This document shows positions 17,115-25,578 of a stretch of DNA of 64,000 bases, piece after piece. The stretch is from assembly GCA_963837345.1 (NCBI GenBank), contig CAWIMX010000002.1, forward strand, positions 620,001 through 684,000, written 5' to 3'. Source of the DNA: CAWIMX01 sp963837345. GTDB lineage: Bacteria; Acidobacteriota; Vicinamibacteria; Vicinamibacterales; CAVVIG01. The position numbers and the translations under genes were made by a program. A model generated the notes under the pieces. The model ran no database searches, was not told the DNA's origin, and saw only the letters and a program-made list of their open reading frames with translations. The number at the start of each line of letters is the position of its first letter. The first letter of the stretch is position 1.

Positions 17115-19271
17115 TCAGTCGGGCAGGCTGTAGGCGATGTACTCGCCGGAATAATTCCCGCCGCTGACGGCCACCACGATGTACTGCTTGCCGTCCACCG
17201 CGTAGGTCATCGGCGACCCGCTCTGCTGGGCCGGCATGTACACGGCACCCACCTGCTGGCCGGTCGTCTTGTCGTAGGCGCGCAGCATCGCGCCGCGCGG
17301 CCGGTTCGGCGCGGTCGTGACCTGGGGATCGCCCATCACTACGAGCGTCTTGGTGACCACGGCGCCGACGGCGCCCTGCTGGCCGGTCTTGGGGATCGTC
17401 ATGCCTTTGAGCGCCGGGCTGTTGCGGACGGCGTCGGGCGTGTCGCCGTGCGGCACCTGCCACATGAGCTCTCCGCGATCCAGGCTGATTGCCGACAGCA
17501 AGCCGTACGGCGGCTTGAGGATCGGCAGGCCGTCCACTTCGAGGCGCGGCGGCGGCGGTTTCGGCGTGCCGTTGGCAATCGGCGGCGCGCTGCCGGCGAC
17601 CTGTTTGAGCCGCGCCTGCACCTCGCTCACGTCCGGCGCTTCGGCGGCGCTGCCGAAGCCGGGCCCTTCGTTCACCCGGAACGGCTGACCGTCGACGCCG
17701 GGCAGGTAGCGGATGTCGGAGAAGCCCTTCGGCGGCTCGACGAGGCCGAGCGCCGACACGCCGGTGTTCGAAGCCGGCGCGAAGACGACGTGCATCTCGG
17801 GATCGTACGCGGCGCCCGGCCAGTTGGTGCCCCCGCCGAGCGTGCCGATCGTCAATGCCGCGATCGGCCCTTCGACCTTGCTGAGCACCGGCGGCAGGAA
17901 CATCGGCCCCATGCGATAGCGGCTGACGAGCTCCTTGGCCTGTGCCCGCATTTCCGGCGTGAAGTCGATCAGATCGTTCTCCGTGATCGCCTGGCGCGCA
18001 TAGGCCGGCGGCCTGGTGGGGAAGGGCTGGGTGGGCGAGGTCTTCTCGCCGGGCACGTCGCTCTGCGGCACGGGGCGCTCCTCGATCGGCCAGACGGGCG
18101 CGCCGGTGACGCGATCGAAGACATAGAGGAACGATTCCTTGCTCGGCAGGGCGACGGCCTTGATCGCGCGGCCGTTCACGGTGATGTCAGCCAGGATCGG
18201 CGGCGACGAGAGGTCGTAATCCCAGATCGGGTGGTGGACGACCTGGAAGTGCCACTTGCGCTGGCCGGTCTTCAGATCCAAGCAGACGATGCTGTCGGCG
18301 AACAAGTTGTTGCCGGGCCGGTGGCCGCCGTACTGGTCCGAGGTGGGATCCTCGATCGCGAGATACACGAGGCCGAGTTCGGCGTCGGCCGTGATGTGTG
18401 TCCAGTTGCCGGTATTGCCGTTCATCGACCAGGAGTCGTTCTCCCAGCTGTCGTTGCCGAATTCGCCCGGGCTCGGGATGGTGTTGAACTGCCAGATTTT
18501 CCGGCCGGTCCGCACGTCGAAGGCGCGCACGAGGCCCTTGGTGTTGGTGTGCGTGATGACCTGCGTGCCCTCCTTGAAGGCCGACGGCACGATCACCATG
18601 TCGTTCACGACGGTGGCGGTGGAGTGCAGGCCGATCTCGCCGGTCTCGAGATCGATCTGCTGGTTGTTGCCCTTGACGGCGCCGACCTTCAGATCGATGA
18701 AGCCGTGCGTGCCGAACGAGTCGATCATGGCGCCCGTGTGGGCGTTGAGCGCGACGAGTCGGTAGCCGGTCGAGATGTAGAGCACACGGTCGTCGCCGCG
18801 GCCGTCGGTCCAGTAGGAGACTCCGCGCCCCGAGAGCTGGCGGGGCGCCAGCGCCGCCCGGTTGCCTTCACGCAGGCTGTGCGTCCAGATCACCTCGCCC
18901 GTCCGGGCGTCGAGCGCCACGACCGATCGCCGGGTGCCCGCCGTCGCGTAGACCACGCCGTTCACCATGAGCGGCGTGCCCTCGAGCTTGAACTCCGGGC
19001 GCGGGCCCAGGCTGTCGGTCTTGAAGCGCCACGCGACCTCGAGCTTGTCGAAGTTGGACGCGTTGATCTGATCGAGGGGCGAGTACCGCGTGCCCCGGAT
19101 GTCGCCGGTGTAGTCGACCCACTCGCCGTTGGCCGTGGACGGCTGGCCCTGGTGCGAGAACTGCGCCGGGGTGGAGCCGATGAAGATCTGCCCGGAGAGC
19201 CGCGGGCCCATCCAGGCCAGTGACAGCGCCGCGAGGGCCAGTCCCAGATTCCGTCGTCGTATCCGCGGCAT
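17115..19271 (-). CDS. PQQ-dependent dehydrogenase (glucose/quinate-type propeller)
   Basis: A 718-residue exported quinoprotein (signal MPRIRRRNLGLALAALSLAWM). Propeller motifs: GEWVDYTGDIRGTRYSPLDQIN, VALDARTGEVIWTHS, ALNAHTGAMIDSFG, DVRTGRKIWQFN, and HHPIWDYDLSSPPIL typical of membrane glucose-dehydrogenase-like enzymes. It lacks an N-terminal membrane domain, so it is probably periplasmic. An NHL protein, a cupin and a cytochrome c are encoded just upstream, giving a plausible substrate-oxidation and electron-transfer set. The frame continues open to 20435 but only as antisense shadow. Confidence 0.88.
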   Translation of the reverse strand: MPRIRRRNLGLALAALSLAWMGPRLSGQIFIGSTPAQFSHQGQPSTANGEWVDYTGDIRGTRYSPLDQINASNFDKLEVAWRFKTDSLGPRPEFKLEGTPLMVNGVVYATAGTRRSVVALDARTGEVIWTHSLREGNRAALAPRQLSGRGVSYWTDGRGDDRVLYISTGYRLVALNAHTGAMIDSFGTHGFIDLKVGAVKGNNQQIDLETGEIGLHSTATVVNDMVIVPSAFKEGTQVITHTNTKGLVRAFDVRTGRKIWQFNTIPSPGEFGNDSWENDSWSMNGNTGNWTHITADAELGLVYLAIEDPTSDQYGGHRPGNNLFADSIVCLDLKTGQRKWHFQVVHHPIWDYDLSSPPILADITVNGRAIKAVALPSKESFLYVFDRVTGAPVWPIEERPVPQSDVPGEKTSPTQPFPTRPPAYARQAITENDLIDFTPEMRAQAKELVSRYRMGPMFLPPVLSKVEGPIAALTIGTLGGGTNWPGAAYDPEMHVVFAPASNTGVSALGLVEPPKGFSDIRYLPGVDGQPFRVNEGPGFGSAAEAPDVSEVQARLKQVAGSAPPIANGTPKPPPPRLEVDGLPILKPPYGLLSAISLDRGELMWQVPHGDTPDAVRNSPALKGMTIPKTGQQGAVGAVVTKTLVVMGDPQVTTAPNRPRGAMLRAYDKTTGQQVGAVYMPAQQSGSPMTYAVDGKQYIVVAVSGGNYSGEYIAYSLPD

Positions 19272-19288
19272 CGCCGCCTCCTTCTCGT

Positions 19289-20584
19289 CTATCGACTCGG
19301 CCAGACCACGCCCTGATCGGCCGCGGTCACCGGAGCGAGTCCCTTGTACGTGAACTTCTGTACCCGCTGGCCCCGGTAGGTTTCGGTGGTGAAGATGTTG
19401 CCCTTCGAATCGGTGGCGATGCTGTGCACGCCGTAGAATTCGCCCGGCTGGCGGCCGCCCTCGCCGAAGCTCGTGAGCATCTCGAGCGTGTCGCGCAGCA
19501 GGACGCGCACCTTGTCGTTCTCGCCGTCGGCCAGGAAGATGTACTTCTGCTGCGGATCCTTCGAGAACGCAATGTCCCAGACCGACCCGGAGCCGAGCGT
19601 GCGCTTGTTGAGGAAGGCTTCCTTCACGAACGTGCCGTCCGGTTTGAAGACCTGGATCCGATCGTTCACGCGGTCGCAGACATACAGCAGGCGGTCGTTC
19701 GACAGCTCGGCACAATGCACCGGGTTTCTGAACTGCTGCGGCGGCGGCGCGTCCGGATCGTAGCGGCCCAGGTTGGCATCGTCGGGCTTGTGGCCGTACG
19801 CGCCCCAGTGCCGCTTGTACTTTCCGGTGTCCGAATCGTAGACGATGACGCGGTGATTGCCGTAGCCGTCGGCCACGTACACTTCGTGTTCCTGCTTGTC
19901 GATGAACGTCTTGGCGGGCAGGCGCAGGTTGTCGACGTCGTTGCTCCCCTTGCTCTGGCCCGGCTTGCCGATCTGCATCAGGAACTTGCCCTGCGGGGTG
20001 AACTTCAGAATCATGCTGTCGTTGAAGTAGCCCGTGATCCCGCTCTGGCTCTCGTTCTGCTGCTGGTTCGTTCGCACGGCGGGCGCCTGGCCACGGGCCG
20101 GGGCCGGGGCCGCGGGCGCGGGCGGCGTGCCGCGGCCGTTGCCGCCGATCCAGACGTTGCCCTCGTAGTCGACAGTGATGCCGTGGTTCGAGTCGGGCCA
20201 GTCGTAGCCGGGCCCCGGGCCACCCCAGTGCCCGATGAGGTTGCCGTCCTCGTCGAATTCGAGGATGGGCGGCGCGGGTGCACAGCACTGAGCCGTCGGC
20301 GGGGTGGTCGTGGCGTGGACTTCGCCCGGCTCGAGCGAGCCGGCGCGGTGGATGATCCAGATATGGTCCTCGGCGTCGACGGACACGCCGATGGTCTGGC
20401 CGAGAATCCATTTGTTCGGCAGCGGCTTGGGCCACAGGGGATCGACTTCGAACCGCGGGGCGGTGACGCCGGACGCCTGGGCCGCCTCGGCTTTCCGCGT
20501 GAAGAAGGCCGATCCCGCATGCAGCCCCGCCAGCAGGCCGAGCGTCAAGAACCCGCCGGTGACGGAGGTCAGGATGCGTTTCAT
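19289..20584 (-). CDS. Secreted NHL-repeat / six-bladed beta-propeller protein
   Basis: A 431-residue exported protein (start MKRILTSVTGGFLTLGLLAGL). NHL-type repeats are spread through it: DAEDHIWIIHRAG, FDEDGNLIGHWGGPGPGYDWPDSNHGI, VADGYGNHRVIVYDSDTGKY, CDRVNDRIQVFKPDGTFV, HSIATDSKGNIFTTE. The fold is shared with peptidylglycine alpha-hydroxyglycine lyase and many binding propellers; no active-site assignment is possible. A low-complexity Pro/Ala linker sits near residue 160. It ends 17 bases before the quinoprotein gene, same strand, probably co-transcribed. Confidence 0.8.
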   Translation of the reverse strand: MKRILTSVTGGFLTLGLLAGLHAGSAFFTRKAEAAQASGVTAPRFEVDPLWPKPLPNKWILGQTIGVSVDAEDHIWIIHRAGSLEPGEVHATTTPPTAQCCAPAPPILEFDEDGNLIGHWGGPGPGYDWPDSNHGITVDYEGNVWIGGNGRGTPPAPAAPAPARGQAPAVRTNQQQNESQSGITGYFNDSMILKFTPQGKFLMQIGKPGQSKGSNDVDNLRLPAKTFIDKQEHEVYVADGYGNHRVIVYDSDTGKYKRHWGAYGHKPDDANLGRYDPDAPPPQQFRNPVHCAELSNDRLLYVCDRVNDRIQVFKPDGTFVKEAFLNKRTLGSGSVWDIAFSKDPQQKYIFLADGENDKVRVLLRDTLEMLTSFGEGGRQPGEFYGVHSIATDSKGNIFTTETYRGQRVQKFTYKGLAPVTAADQGVVWPSR

Positions 20585-20710
20585 GCGGGGCATTAAAGCA
20601 CCAAACGGTCCACGGCGGCGACTGAAATCACATCGGATCACCGATTCGGGCCGCGCCGTGATAGGCTCCGCGCGGGAACTCGCGAATGCGCTGAAGGGAG
20701 AGGCGTAGAC

Positions 20711-21181
20711 ATGACCCGATCACACGCGATCCATGGCCTCGGCATCGCCCTCGTCGCCTGCCTGTGCGCGGCGCCGGCGGCGGCACAGTCCGTGAAGCCG
20801 GATGCCGAGGGCTTCCTCGCCGCACACCCCGACGATCTGAAGCCGGGCGAAGCCGGCCGCTCGGTCACGATCCTGGGCGATCCGAGCAAGCCCGGCCTTT
20901 ACGTCGTGCGGATCACGTTCCCGCCCGGGCAGGGCAGCCATCCGCACTTCCACGATCAGGCGCGCTACATCACGGTGATCAAAGGGACGTGGTACGTCTC
21001 GCTCGGCCAGAAGTCGGACGTCTACGATCCCGACCACATGCAGCCGATGCCCGCCGGCAGCTTCCTCTACGAGCCGCCGAACGGCCACCACTACGACATG
21101 GCCAAGGACGAGGCGGTCACGGTGCAGATCATGGGCATGGGTCCGGTGAAGACCACCCAGATCCCGCAGCCGGATCGATAG
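20711..21181 (+). CDS. Secreted cupin-domain protein
   Basis: A 156-residue exported single cupin (signal ending PAAAQS). Cupin motif 1 is PGQGSHPHFHDQARYITVIKG, with the two spaced histidines plus a later His; motif 2 is the PAGSFLYEPPNGHHYD segment. Such small cupins bind a divalent metal and are often dioxygenases or sugar-binding; the substrate is unknown. It is divergent from the NHL gene. GAAGGGAGAGG lies shortly upstream of the ATG. Confidence 0.8.
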   Translation: MTRSHAIHGLGIALVACLCAAPAAAQSVKPDAEGFLAAHPDDLKPGEAGRSVTILGDPSKPGLYVVRITFPPGQGSHPHFHDQARYITVIKGTWYVSLGQKSDVYDPDHMQPMPAGSFLYEPPNGHHYDMAKDEAVTVQIMGMGPVKTTQIPQPDR

Positions 21182-21205
21182 GGCCCGCGGACGCGGGGGA
21201 GCGGT

Positions 21206-22402
21206 TCACGGCGTCGAGACGGTTCGCATCATCCAGATGATGTTGTCCCAGCTCACCGGCTTCTCCGTGCCGTCGAACAGCGTCGCATAGCTGCCGCCGG
21301 ATCCCTTGAACGAGAACTGCTTCACCTTGTCGGGCGGGTTCGTCGTCGCGTTGCGCAGGATCTCCAGCACCTGCTCCTGCTTCGCCGTCTGCGACATCGA
21401 CGGGTTCTTCGCCGAGTAGTATTTCGTGTCGGACGCGTTCCGCCGCGCGCCGACGCCGCGCTCGAACGTGATGTGCATCTCGAGGTGCTCGCCGCTCGCC
21501 GCCTGGAACACCCAGTCGTCGGTTTCGGTGACCGTCGGCCCCTCGCCGCTGATCGTGCGCTTCATCGTCGCCGTCGTGGCGTGCAGGTAGTTGCCGAACG
21601 GCCCCGGTGCGTCGGCCGCATCGGCGGTGAGTCCGCCGATGACCAGCTGGGCGTTGGCGCCGGAGGGATCTTTCACCGGCGCCGCCAGGTAGACGAGCCG
21701 GTTCGATCCGGTGCCGACCGGCGCGCCATCGGGCCCGTTGATCGTGAGACGATCCACGAAGATCGCGCGGAGGTTCGCGTCCTTCGCCGGCCCCTGCGTC
21801 GCCACGCTCAAGGTGAATCCCGGCGGCAGCATGGCGCTGATCGCCGAATCGGGGACGTGCAGGTCGAGCTGGAAGCGCGCCTCAGCGCTCGCTTCAATCA
21901 CACCCGCCGGCGCCGACGATGCCGCGGCGCCGGGAGCCGGTTCCGCGGCCGGCGCGGGCGAGGCGCCGAGCGGCTCGAGGCGCACGTTGTGCATGGCTTC
22001 CGACGTCGCCCCAAGCGGCGTGTCGCCGGTCGGATAGCCGTTCAGGCTGAGGAAGTAGGCGGTGACGTCGGCGTACACCTCCGGTGCGAGACTGCCCGGA
22101 TTGTCGTCGGGCATCGTCGTGCGGATCGAGTCGAAGAACGTGTCGAGCGGTCCCGGCCAGCTGTCGACGAAGGCGGCGCCGGTGAACTGATCGAGCGTGT
22201 GGCAGGACGAGCACAGGTCGCGGAACAGGCCTTCGCCGTGTCGAGCCTGCGCCGACGTGTAGACGCCGTCGTTCACCGATCGCGACCCGTCCGCCGCCTG
22301 CGGCTCGGGGCCGTCCCATCCCAGAACTGGCGCCACGAGACCCACCGCGAGCGCGGTCGACCCCACAAGCATTCCGACGGACCATCCCAACCGTGCCGAC
22401 AT
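21206..22402 (-). CDS. Cytochrome c with C-terminal acetoacetate-decarboxylase-like domain
   Basis: A 398-residue exported protein. The N-terminal cytochrome module (about 45-125) carries the haem site CSSCH and a later PDDNPGSL / YADVTAYFLSLNGYP helix. A Pro/Ala-rich linker follows. The C-terminal two thirds (DLHVPDSAISAMLPPGFTLSV, ANLRAIFVDRLTI) resemble an acetoacetate-decarboxylase-like barrel, but a catalytic lysine could not be assigned, so the fold is an inference. It may take electrons from the quinoprotein at 17115-19271. Confidence 0.72.
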   Translation of the reverse strand: MSARLGWSVGMLVGSTALAVGLVAPVLGWDGPEPQAADGSRSVNDGVYTSAQARHGEGLFRDLCSSCHTLDQFTGAAFVDSWPGPLDTFFDSIRTTMPDDNPGSLAPEVYADVTAYFLSLNGYPTGDTPLGATSEAMHNVRLEPLGASPAPAAEPAPGAAASSAPAGVIEASAEARFQLDLHVPDSAISAMLPPGFTLSVATQGPAKDANLRAIFVDRLTINGPDGAPVGTGSNRLVYLAAPVKDPSGANAQLVIGGLTADAADAPGPFGNYLHATTATMKRTISGEGPTVTETDDWVFQAASGEHLEMHITFERGVGARRNASDTKYYSAKNPSMSQTAKQEQVLEILRNATTNPPDKVKQFSFKGSGGSYATLFDGTEKPVSWDNIIWMMRTVSTP

Positions 22403-22643
22403 CCTGTCCTCCTCGGTAAAGGGCTTATCTTACTGTGAAGTCCCACGGACCAGGTCGCCTCGACTTTTTTCCCGAGTGCCGGCCGCCCTGCGCCCGGGCG
22501 CGTGCGGCCGCGCGCGTGGCGATTGCCCGCCAATCGCGCCCGCCGACCTGAGCGTTACCACGGGCATCGCGCTTGCACCGTTCAGCGTGTGATTACCGCC
22601 GAGAAGGGATGGTCCCCTCGGCCATTCAGGGAGTACAGATCAC

Positions 22644-23210
22644 ATGCGACGTGCACTCAGACTCCTGTCGCTCATCGGCGCCGCGGCGCTCATCTCCGCG
22701 CCGGCGCCGGCGCTCGCCGACGGGTTCGTGACGCCGTGGGCGGGCGGAATCTTCGGCAGCAGTGCCGACAACGGCCGCGGCGCCTTCGGCGTCTCTGCGG
22801 CCGGCATGGGCGCCGGCATCGTCGGCGGGGAAGTGGACTTCGGGTACAGCCCGAGCTTCTTCGGCACCACCAACGACTTCGGACACAACACGGTCATCGA
22901 TCTGATGGGCAATGTCCTGGTCGGCATTCCCCTCGGCGGCACGCGCGGCGCGGGCGTGCGGCCGTATGTCACCGGTGGCGTGGGCCTGATCCGGACGCAG
23001 ATCGACGGCGGGACGCTGTTCAATGTGGCGAGCTCCAACAACCAGTTCGGCTGGAACGCCGGCGCGGGCGTGATGGGATTCTTTTCCGATCACGTCGGTC
23101 TAAGGGGCGACATGCGGTACTTCCGCGACGCGAACGGCGACATCGTGAACGGCGTCGACCTGGGTACCCTGCACTTCTGGCGGGCCTCGGCCGGCATCGT
23201 GCTGCGATAG
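22644..23210 (+). CDS. Outer-membrane beta-barrel protein
   Basis: A 188-residue exported protein (signal ending APALA). The mature chain is a run of short amphipathic beta strands with glycine-rich turns (GAGIVGGEVDFGYS, VRPYVTGGVGLIRT, VGLRGDMRYFRD) and a C-terminal strand, the pattern of small OmpA/OmpX-like barrels. Function unknown. A possible terminator hairpin follows the stop. Confidence 0.72.
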   Translation: MRRALRLLSLIGAAALISAPAPALADGFVTPWAGGIFGSSADNGRGAFGVSAAGMGAGIVGGEVDFGYSPSFFGTTNDFGHNTVIDLMGNVLVGIPLGGTRGAGVRPYVTGGVGLIRTQIDGGTLFNVASSNNQFGWNAGAGVMGFFSDHVGLRGDMRYFRDANGDIVNGVDLGTLHFWRASAGIVLR

Positions 23211-23222
23211 CCCTCGTCGACC

Positions 23223-23256
23223 GGGCGCGTGGCCTCCCCGGATGCCACGCGCGCCC
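23223..23256. terminator. Possible bidirectional terminator hairpin
   Basis: Arms GGGCGCGTGGC (23223-23233) and GCCACGCGCGCCC (23244-23256) can pair with a two-base bulge around a 10-base loop, between two convergent genes. Only a weak T-run (TTCT) follows, so intrinsic termination is uncertain. Confidence 0.4.
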
Positions 23257-23259
23257 TTC

Positions 23260-23553
23260 TCAGAATTGATCGAGCGGCATGATCTGACGGTTCACATATT
23301 GGCCGGTCGGCGTGAGGCGCAGGAGCCCGGTCTCCATCAACTCGGCCAGGATGCGGCCGCACACGACGATGTCGAGATCGAAGAGGCGGGCGGCCTGCGC
23401 CAGCGTCAGGCACATCCCGGGCACTTCGTCGAACTCCGCGCGCACGCGCCGGACCAGCGCCTTGCGCGAGGCGATGTCGCGACGCTCCCGCGGCAGAATC
23501 GACCGAGGCATCCCGTGGCTCGCGCCGCCGTGTTCGGTTCGCTCGGTGCTCAT
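23260..23553 (-). CDS. Small winged-helix-like protein
   Basis: A 97-residue protein starting MSTERTEHGG. After a basic region comes MCLTLAQAARLFDLDIVVCGRILAELMETGLLRLTPTGQYV, which reads as a helix-turn-helix plus wing: a helix ending in a selector helix, then a hairpin ending in Gly-Gln-Tyr. Small proteins of this type are widespread in Acidobacteriota and probably bind DNA. The target is unknown. The open frame extends upstream to 23766, but the family begins at the ATG at 23553. Confidence 0.6.
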   Translation of the reverse strand: MSTERTEHGGASHGMPRSILPRERRDIASRKALVRRVRAEFDEVPGMCLTLAQAARLFDLDIVVCGRILAELMETGLLRLTPTGQYVNRQIMPLDQF

Positions 23554-23908
23554 TGCCGGTATTCCGTGACGTGCACGGATCCGGAGATTGATCGAGCAAG
23601 ACGTACGCCACGCCGGCAGCCGGCCCGCGACGATTTTCCCGTGAAACTCGGGGAGTCTCGCGATCGCGTCGATGCCCGCGTAGCGGATTCCCGGCAGGTG
23701 GGGCTGATGCGGCGCGGGCGGCTCGTCTGCCCGCCGGCTGGAAAACATCTGCCGCCCTGCGGACAATCACACTTCTGATCCGCGCGCCCTCCTCGGACCA
23801 ATCCTCCAACTCGTTCGCCCCCTGCCGCTTGCACCGCCGTGCCGCGGTCGGCGGCGCTGGCACCCGCGTTGAAGACGAGCGTCCCGTCGCTTGCCGCAGG
23901 AGGAACTC

Positions 23909-24397
23909 ATGGTGCGTGTCGTCGGGCTGCCTTGCGCGGCCGTCGTGGTGTCGATGCTCGGCCTGGCGATGCCGGTCTTTGCGCAGAGCGCGACGCCTGC
24001 GGCGTCGGACCGCGCGCCGGCGTCGCCGTCGCTCCTGGCACTCGCGCCCGATCGCGCGCCGCTCGCGAGAAGCGCCGCCGCGATCCTCGGCGGTCCCCTT
24101 CACCGACCGGCGCCGCTCGTGCCGCTCTATGCGACCTTCGTCGGGCTGCAAACCCTCGACGTGCATTCGACGCAGTATGCGCTCGCGCGTGGCGCGACCG
24201 AGGGCAACCCGGTGATCAGGGGGCTCGCCGGCAACGAGTTGGCGCTCGTGGCCCTGAAGGCCGCCGGAACCGCCGGCGTGATCGTGGCGAACGAGCGATT
24301 GTGGAAGCGGAACCGGACGGCCGCGATCGTGGCGATGGTGGCCGCCAACTCGGCGATGGCGTGGGTCGTTCAGCACAACTACCGGACGCCGCGCTGA
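23909..24397 (+). CDS. DUF5658-like membrane protein
   Basis: A 162-residue protein with signal peptide (MVRVVGLPCAAVVVSMLGLAMPVFA) and a C-terminal membrane part with three to four helices: PLYATFVGLQTLDVHSTQYAL, ALVALKAAGTAGVIVA, AAIVAMVAANSAMAW. The phrase QTLDVHSTxxAL followed by EGNPV is typical of the DUF5658-type family; function unknown. AGGAGG at 23898-23903 decides the ATG at 23909. Confidence 0.65.
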   Translation: MVRVVGLPCAAVVVSMLGLAMPVFAQSATPAASDRAPASPSLLALAPDRAPLARSAAAILGGPLHRPAPLVPLYATFVGLQTLDVHSTQYALARGATEGNPVIRGLAGNELALVALKAAGTAGVIVANERLWKRNRTAAIVAMVAANSAMAWVVQHNYRTPR

Positions 24398-24401
24398 CGG
24401 G

Positions 24402-24623
24402 TCACGCCGGTTTGCTTCGCGAGACGGATATCCTGATCGAGCCCACCCGGAAGCCGACGAAGCCGCGGCTGCAGGCCTTGCAGGCATAGCGATGGCGGTC
24501 GCTTTTCAAGACACGCCAGCTGCCGCATTCCGGGCAACGGCGCCGGTAGGAGACGGAAACACGCGGGACCCTCGTGGGACACCTCCGCCGGTCGACGCCC
24601 AGATTACACCTTCGCCCCGGCAC
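24402..24623 (-). CDS. Possible small zinc-ribbon protein
   Basis: A short frame with a clear four-cysteine zinc ribbon, CPECGSWRVLKSD then YACKACSRGFVGFRVG. The start is not resolved: there is no in-frame ATG, and the GTG at 24623 preceded by a purine run gives 73 residues. It overlaps the promoter region of the divergent MoxR gene. The ribbon argues for a real product; the start and the upstream residues do not. Confidence 0.35.
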   Translation of the reverse strand: MPGRRCNLGVDRRRCPTRVPRVSVSYRRRCPECGSWRVLKSDRHRYACKACSRGFVGFRVGSIRISVSRSKPA

Positions 24624-24644
24624 TCCCGCCCCCGGCGTCGATGC

Positions 24645-24650
24645 TATACT
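24645..24650 (+). promoter_or_regulatory. Possible -10 element (TATACT)
   Basis: TATACT stands out from the GC-rich background just upstream of the MoxR gene. If it is the -10, transcription begins near 24657, which excludes the in-frame GTG at 24574 as the start. No clear -35 is seen. Confidence 0.3.
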
Positions 24651-24681
24651 CCGCCCGCTTCCAACCAGCAGGGGTGCCGCC

Positions 24682-25578
24682 ATTTTCTCCGGGTCCATCA
24701 CCGAGCTCGAGCGCCGTCTCGCGGCCGTGCGATACGTTGCGGACCACGGGCTGGCCGTGTCGCTGTTCCTCGCGCTGCGGCTGCGCAAACCCATCTTTCT
24801 CGAGGGCGAGGCCGGCGTGGGCAAGACCTCGCTGGCGGCGGCGGCCGCCGGCGTGCTCGGCGCCGACCTGATCAGGCTGCAATGCTATGAGGGCCTCGAC
24901 GTCACGCACGCGGTGTACGAGTGGGACTACGCGCGCCAGATGGTCGAGCTGCGGATCCTCGACGTCGCGGGCGGGCTGGACCGGGCGAGCGCGCACCGGG
25001 AGTTGTACAGCGACGCGTTCCTGATCAAGCGGCCGCTGCTCCAGGCCATCGATCCCGCCCGGACGCGGCCCGCCGTGCTCCTCATCGACGAAATCGATCG
25101 CGCGGACGAAGAGTTCGAAGGCTACCTGCTGGAGCTGCTCGCCGAGTTCCAGATCACGATTCCCGAGCTCGGAACGATCCGGGCCACGGAGCCGCCGCTC
25201 GTCGTCCTCACGTCGAATCGCACGCGCGAAGTGCACGACGCGCTGAAACGCCGCTGCCTGTATCAGTGGATCGAGTACCCGACGTTCGAGAAGGAAGTGC
25301 AGATCGTCGAGATGCGCGCGCCGCACGCGGCGGCGCGCCTGGTCGCACAGGTCACCGCGCTCGTTCAGCAACTGCGGGCGATGGATTTGTACAAGGTGCC
25401 CGGCGTGTCGGAAACGCTGGACTGGGTGGACGCGCTGGTCGCCCTCGACCGGCGCGACCTCGACGCGGCGATCGCCGAGGAGACGCTGGGCGTCGTGCTC
25501 AAGGCGCGCGAAGACCTCGAGGCCGTCCGCGGCGAGCGGCTGGCCGCTCTGGTCTCGTCGGCGCGATCCCGTGGCTGA
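24682..25578 (+). CDS. MoxR-family AAA+ ATPase (CoxD-like)
   Basis: A 298-residue AAA+ ATPase: Walker A GEAGVGKTS, Walker B LLIDEIDRADEEFEGYLLELL, sensor 1 LTSNRTREVHDALKRRC. MoxR proteins act with vWA partners to assemble or mature metalloenzymes; in CO-dehydrogenase-type clusters the homologue is CoxD. Conserved sequence begins at FSGSITELERRL. No ATG or GTG fits; an ATT at 24682 with AGGGG 7 bases upstream fits best, while the GTG at 24574 precedes the likely promoter. The vWA gene starts inside its 3' end. Confidence 0.85.
   Translation: MFSGSITELERRLAAVRYVADHGLAVSLFLALRLRKPIFLEGEAGVGKTSLAAAAAGVLGADLIRLQCYEGLDVTHAVYEWDYARQMVELRILDVAGGLDRASAHRELYSDAFLIKRPLLQAIDPARTRPAVLLIDEIDRADEEFEGYLLELLAEFQITIPELGTIRATEPPLVVLTSNRTREVHDALKRRCLYQWIEYPTFEKEVQIVEMRAPHAAARLVAQVTALVQQLRAMDLYKVPGVSETLDWVDALVALDRRDLDAAIAEETLGVVLKAREDLEAVRGERLAALVSSARSRG

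Noticed and set aside
17088..19223. Plus-strand frame of 711 residues
   Set aside because: Antisense to the quinoprotein dehydrogenase; Arg/Val-rich and motif-free.
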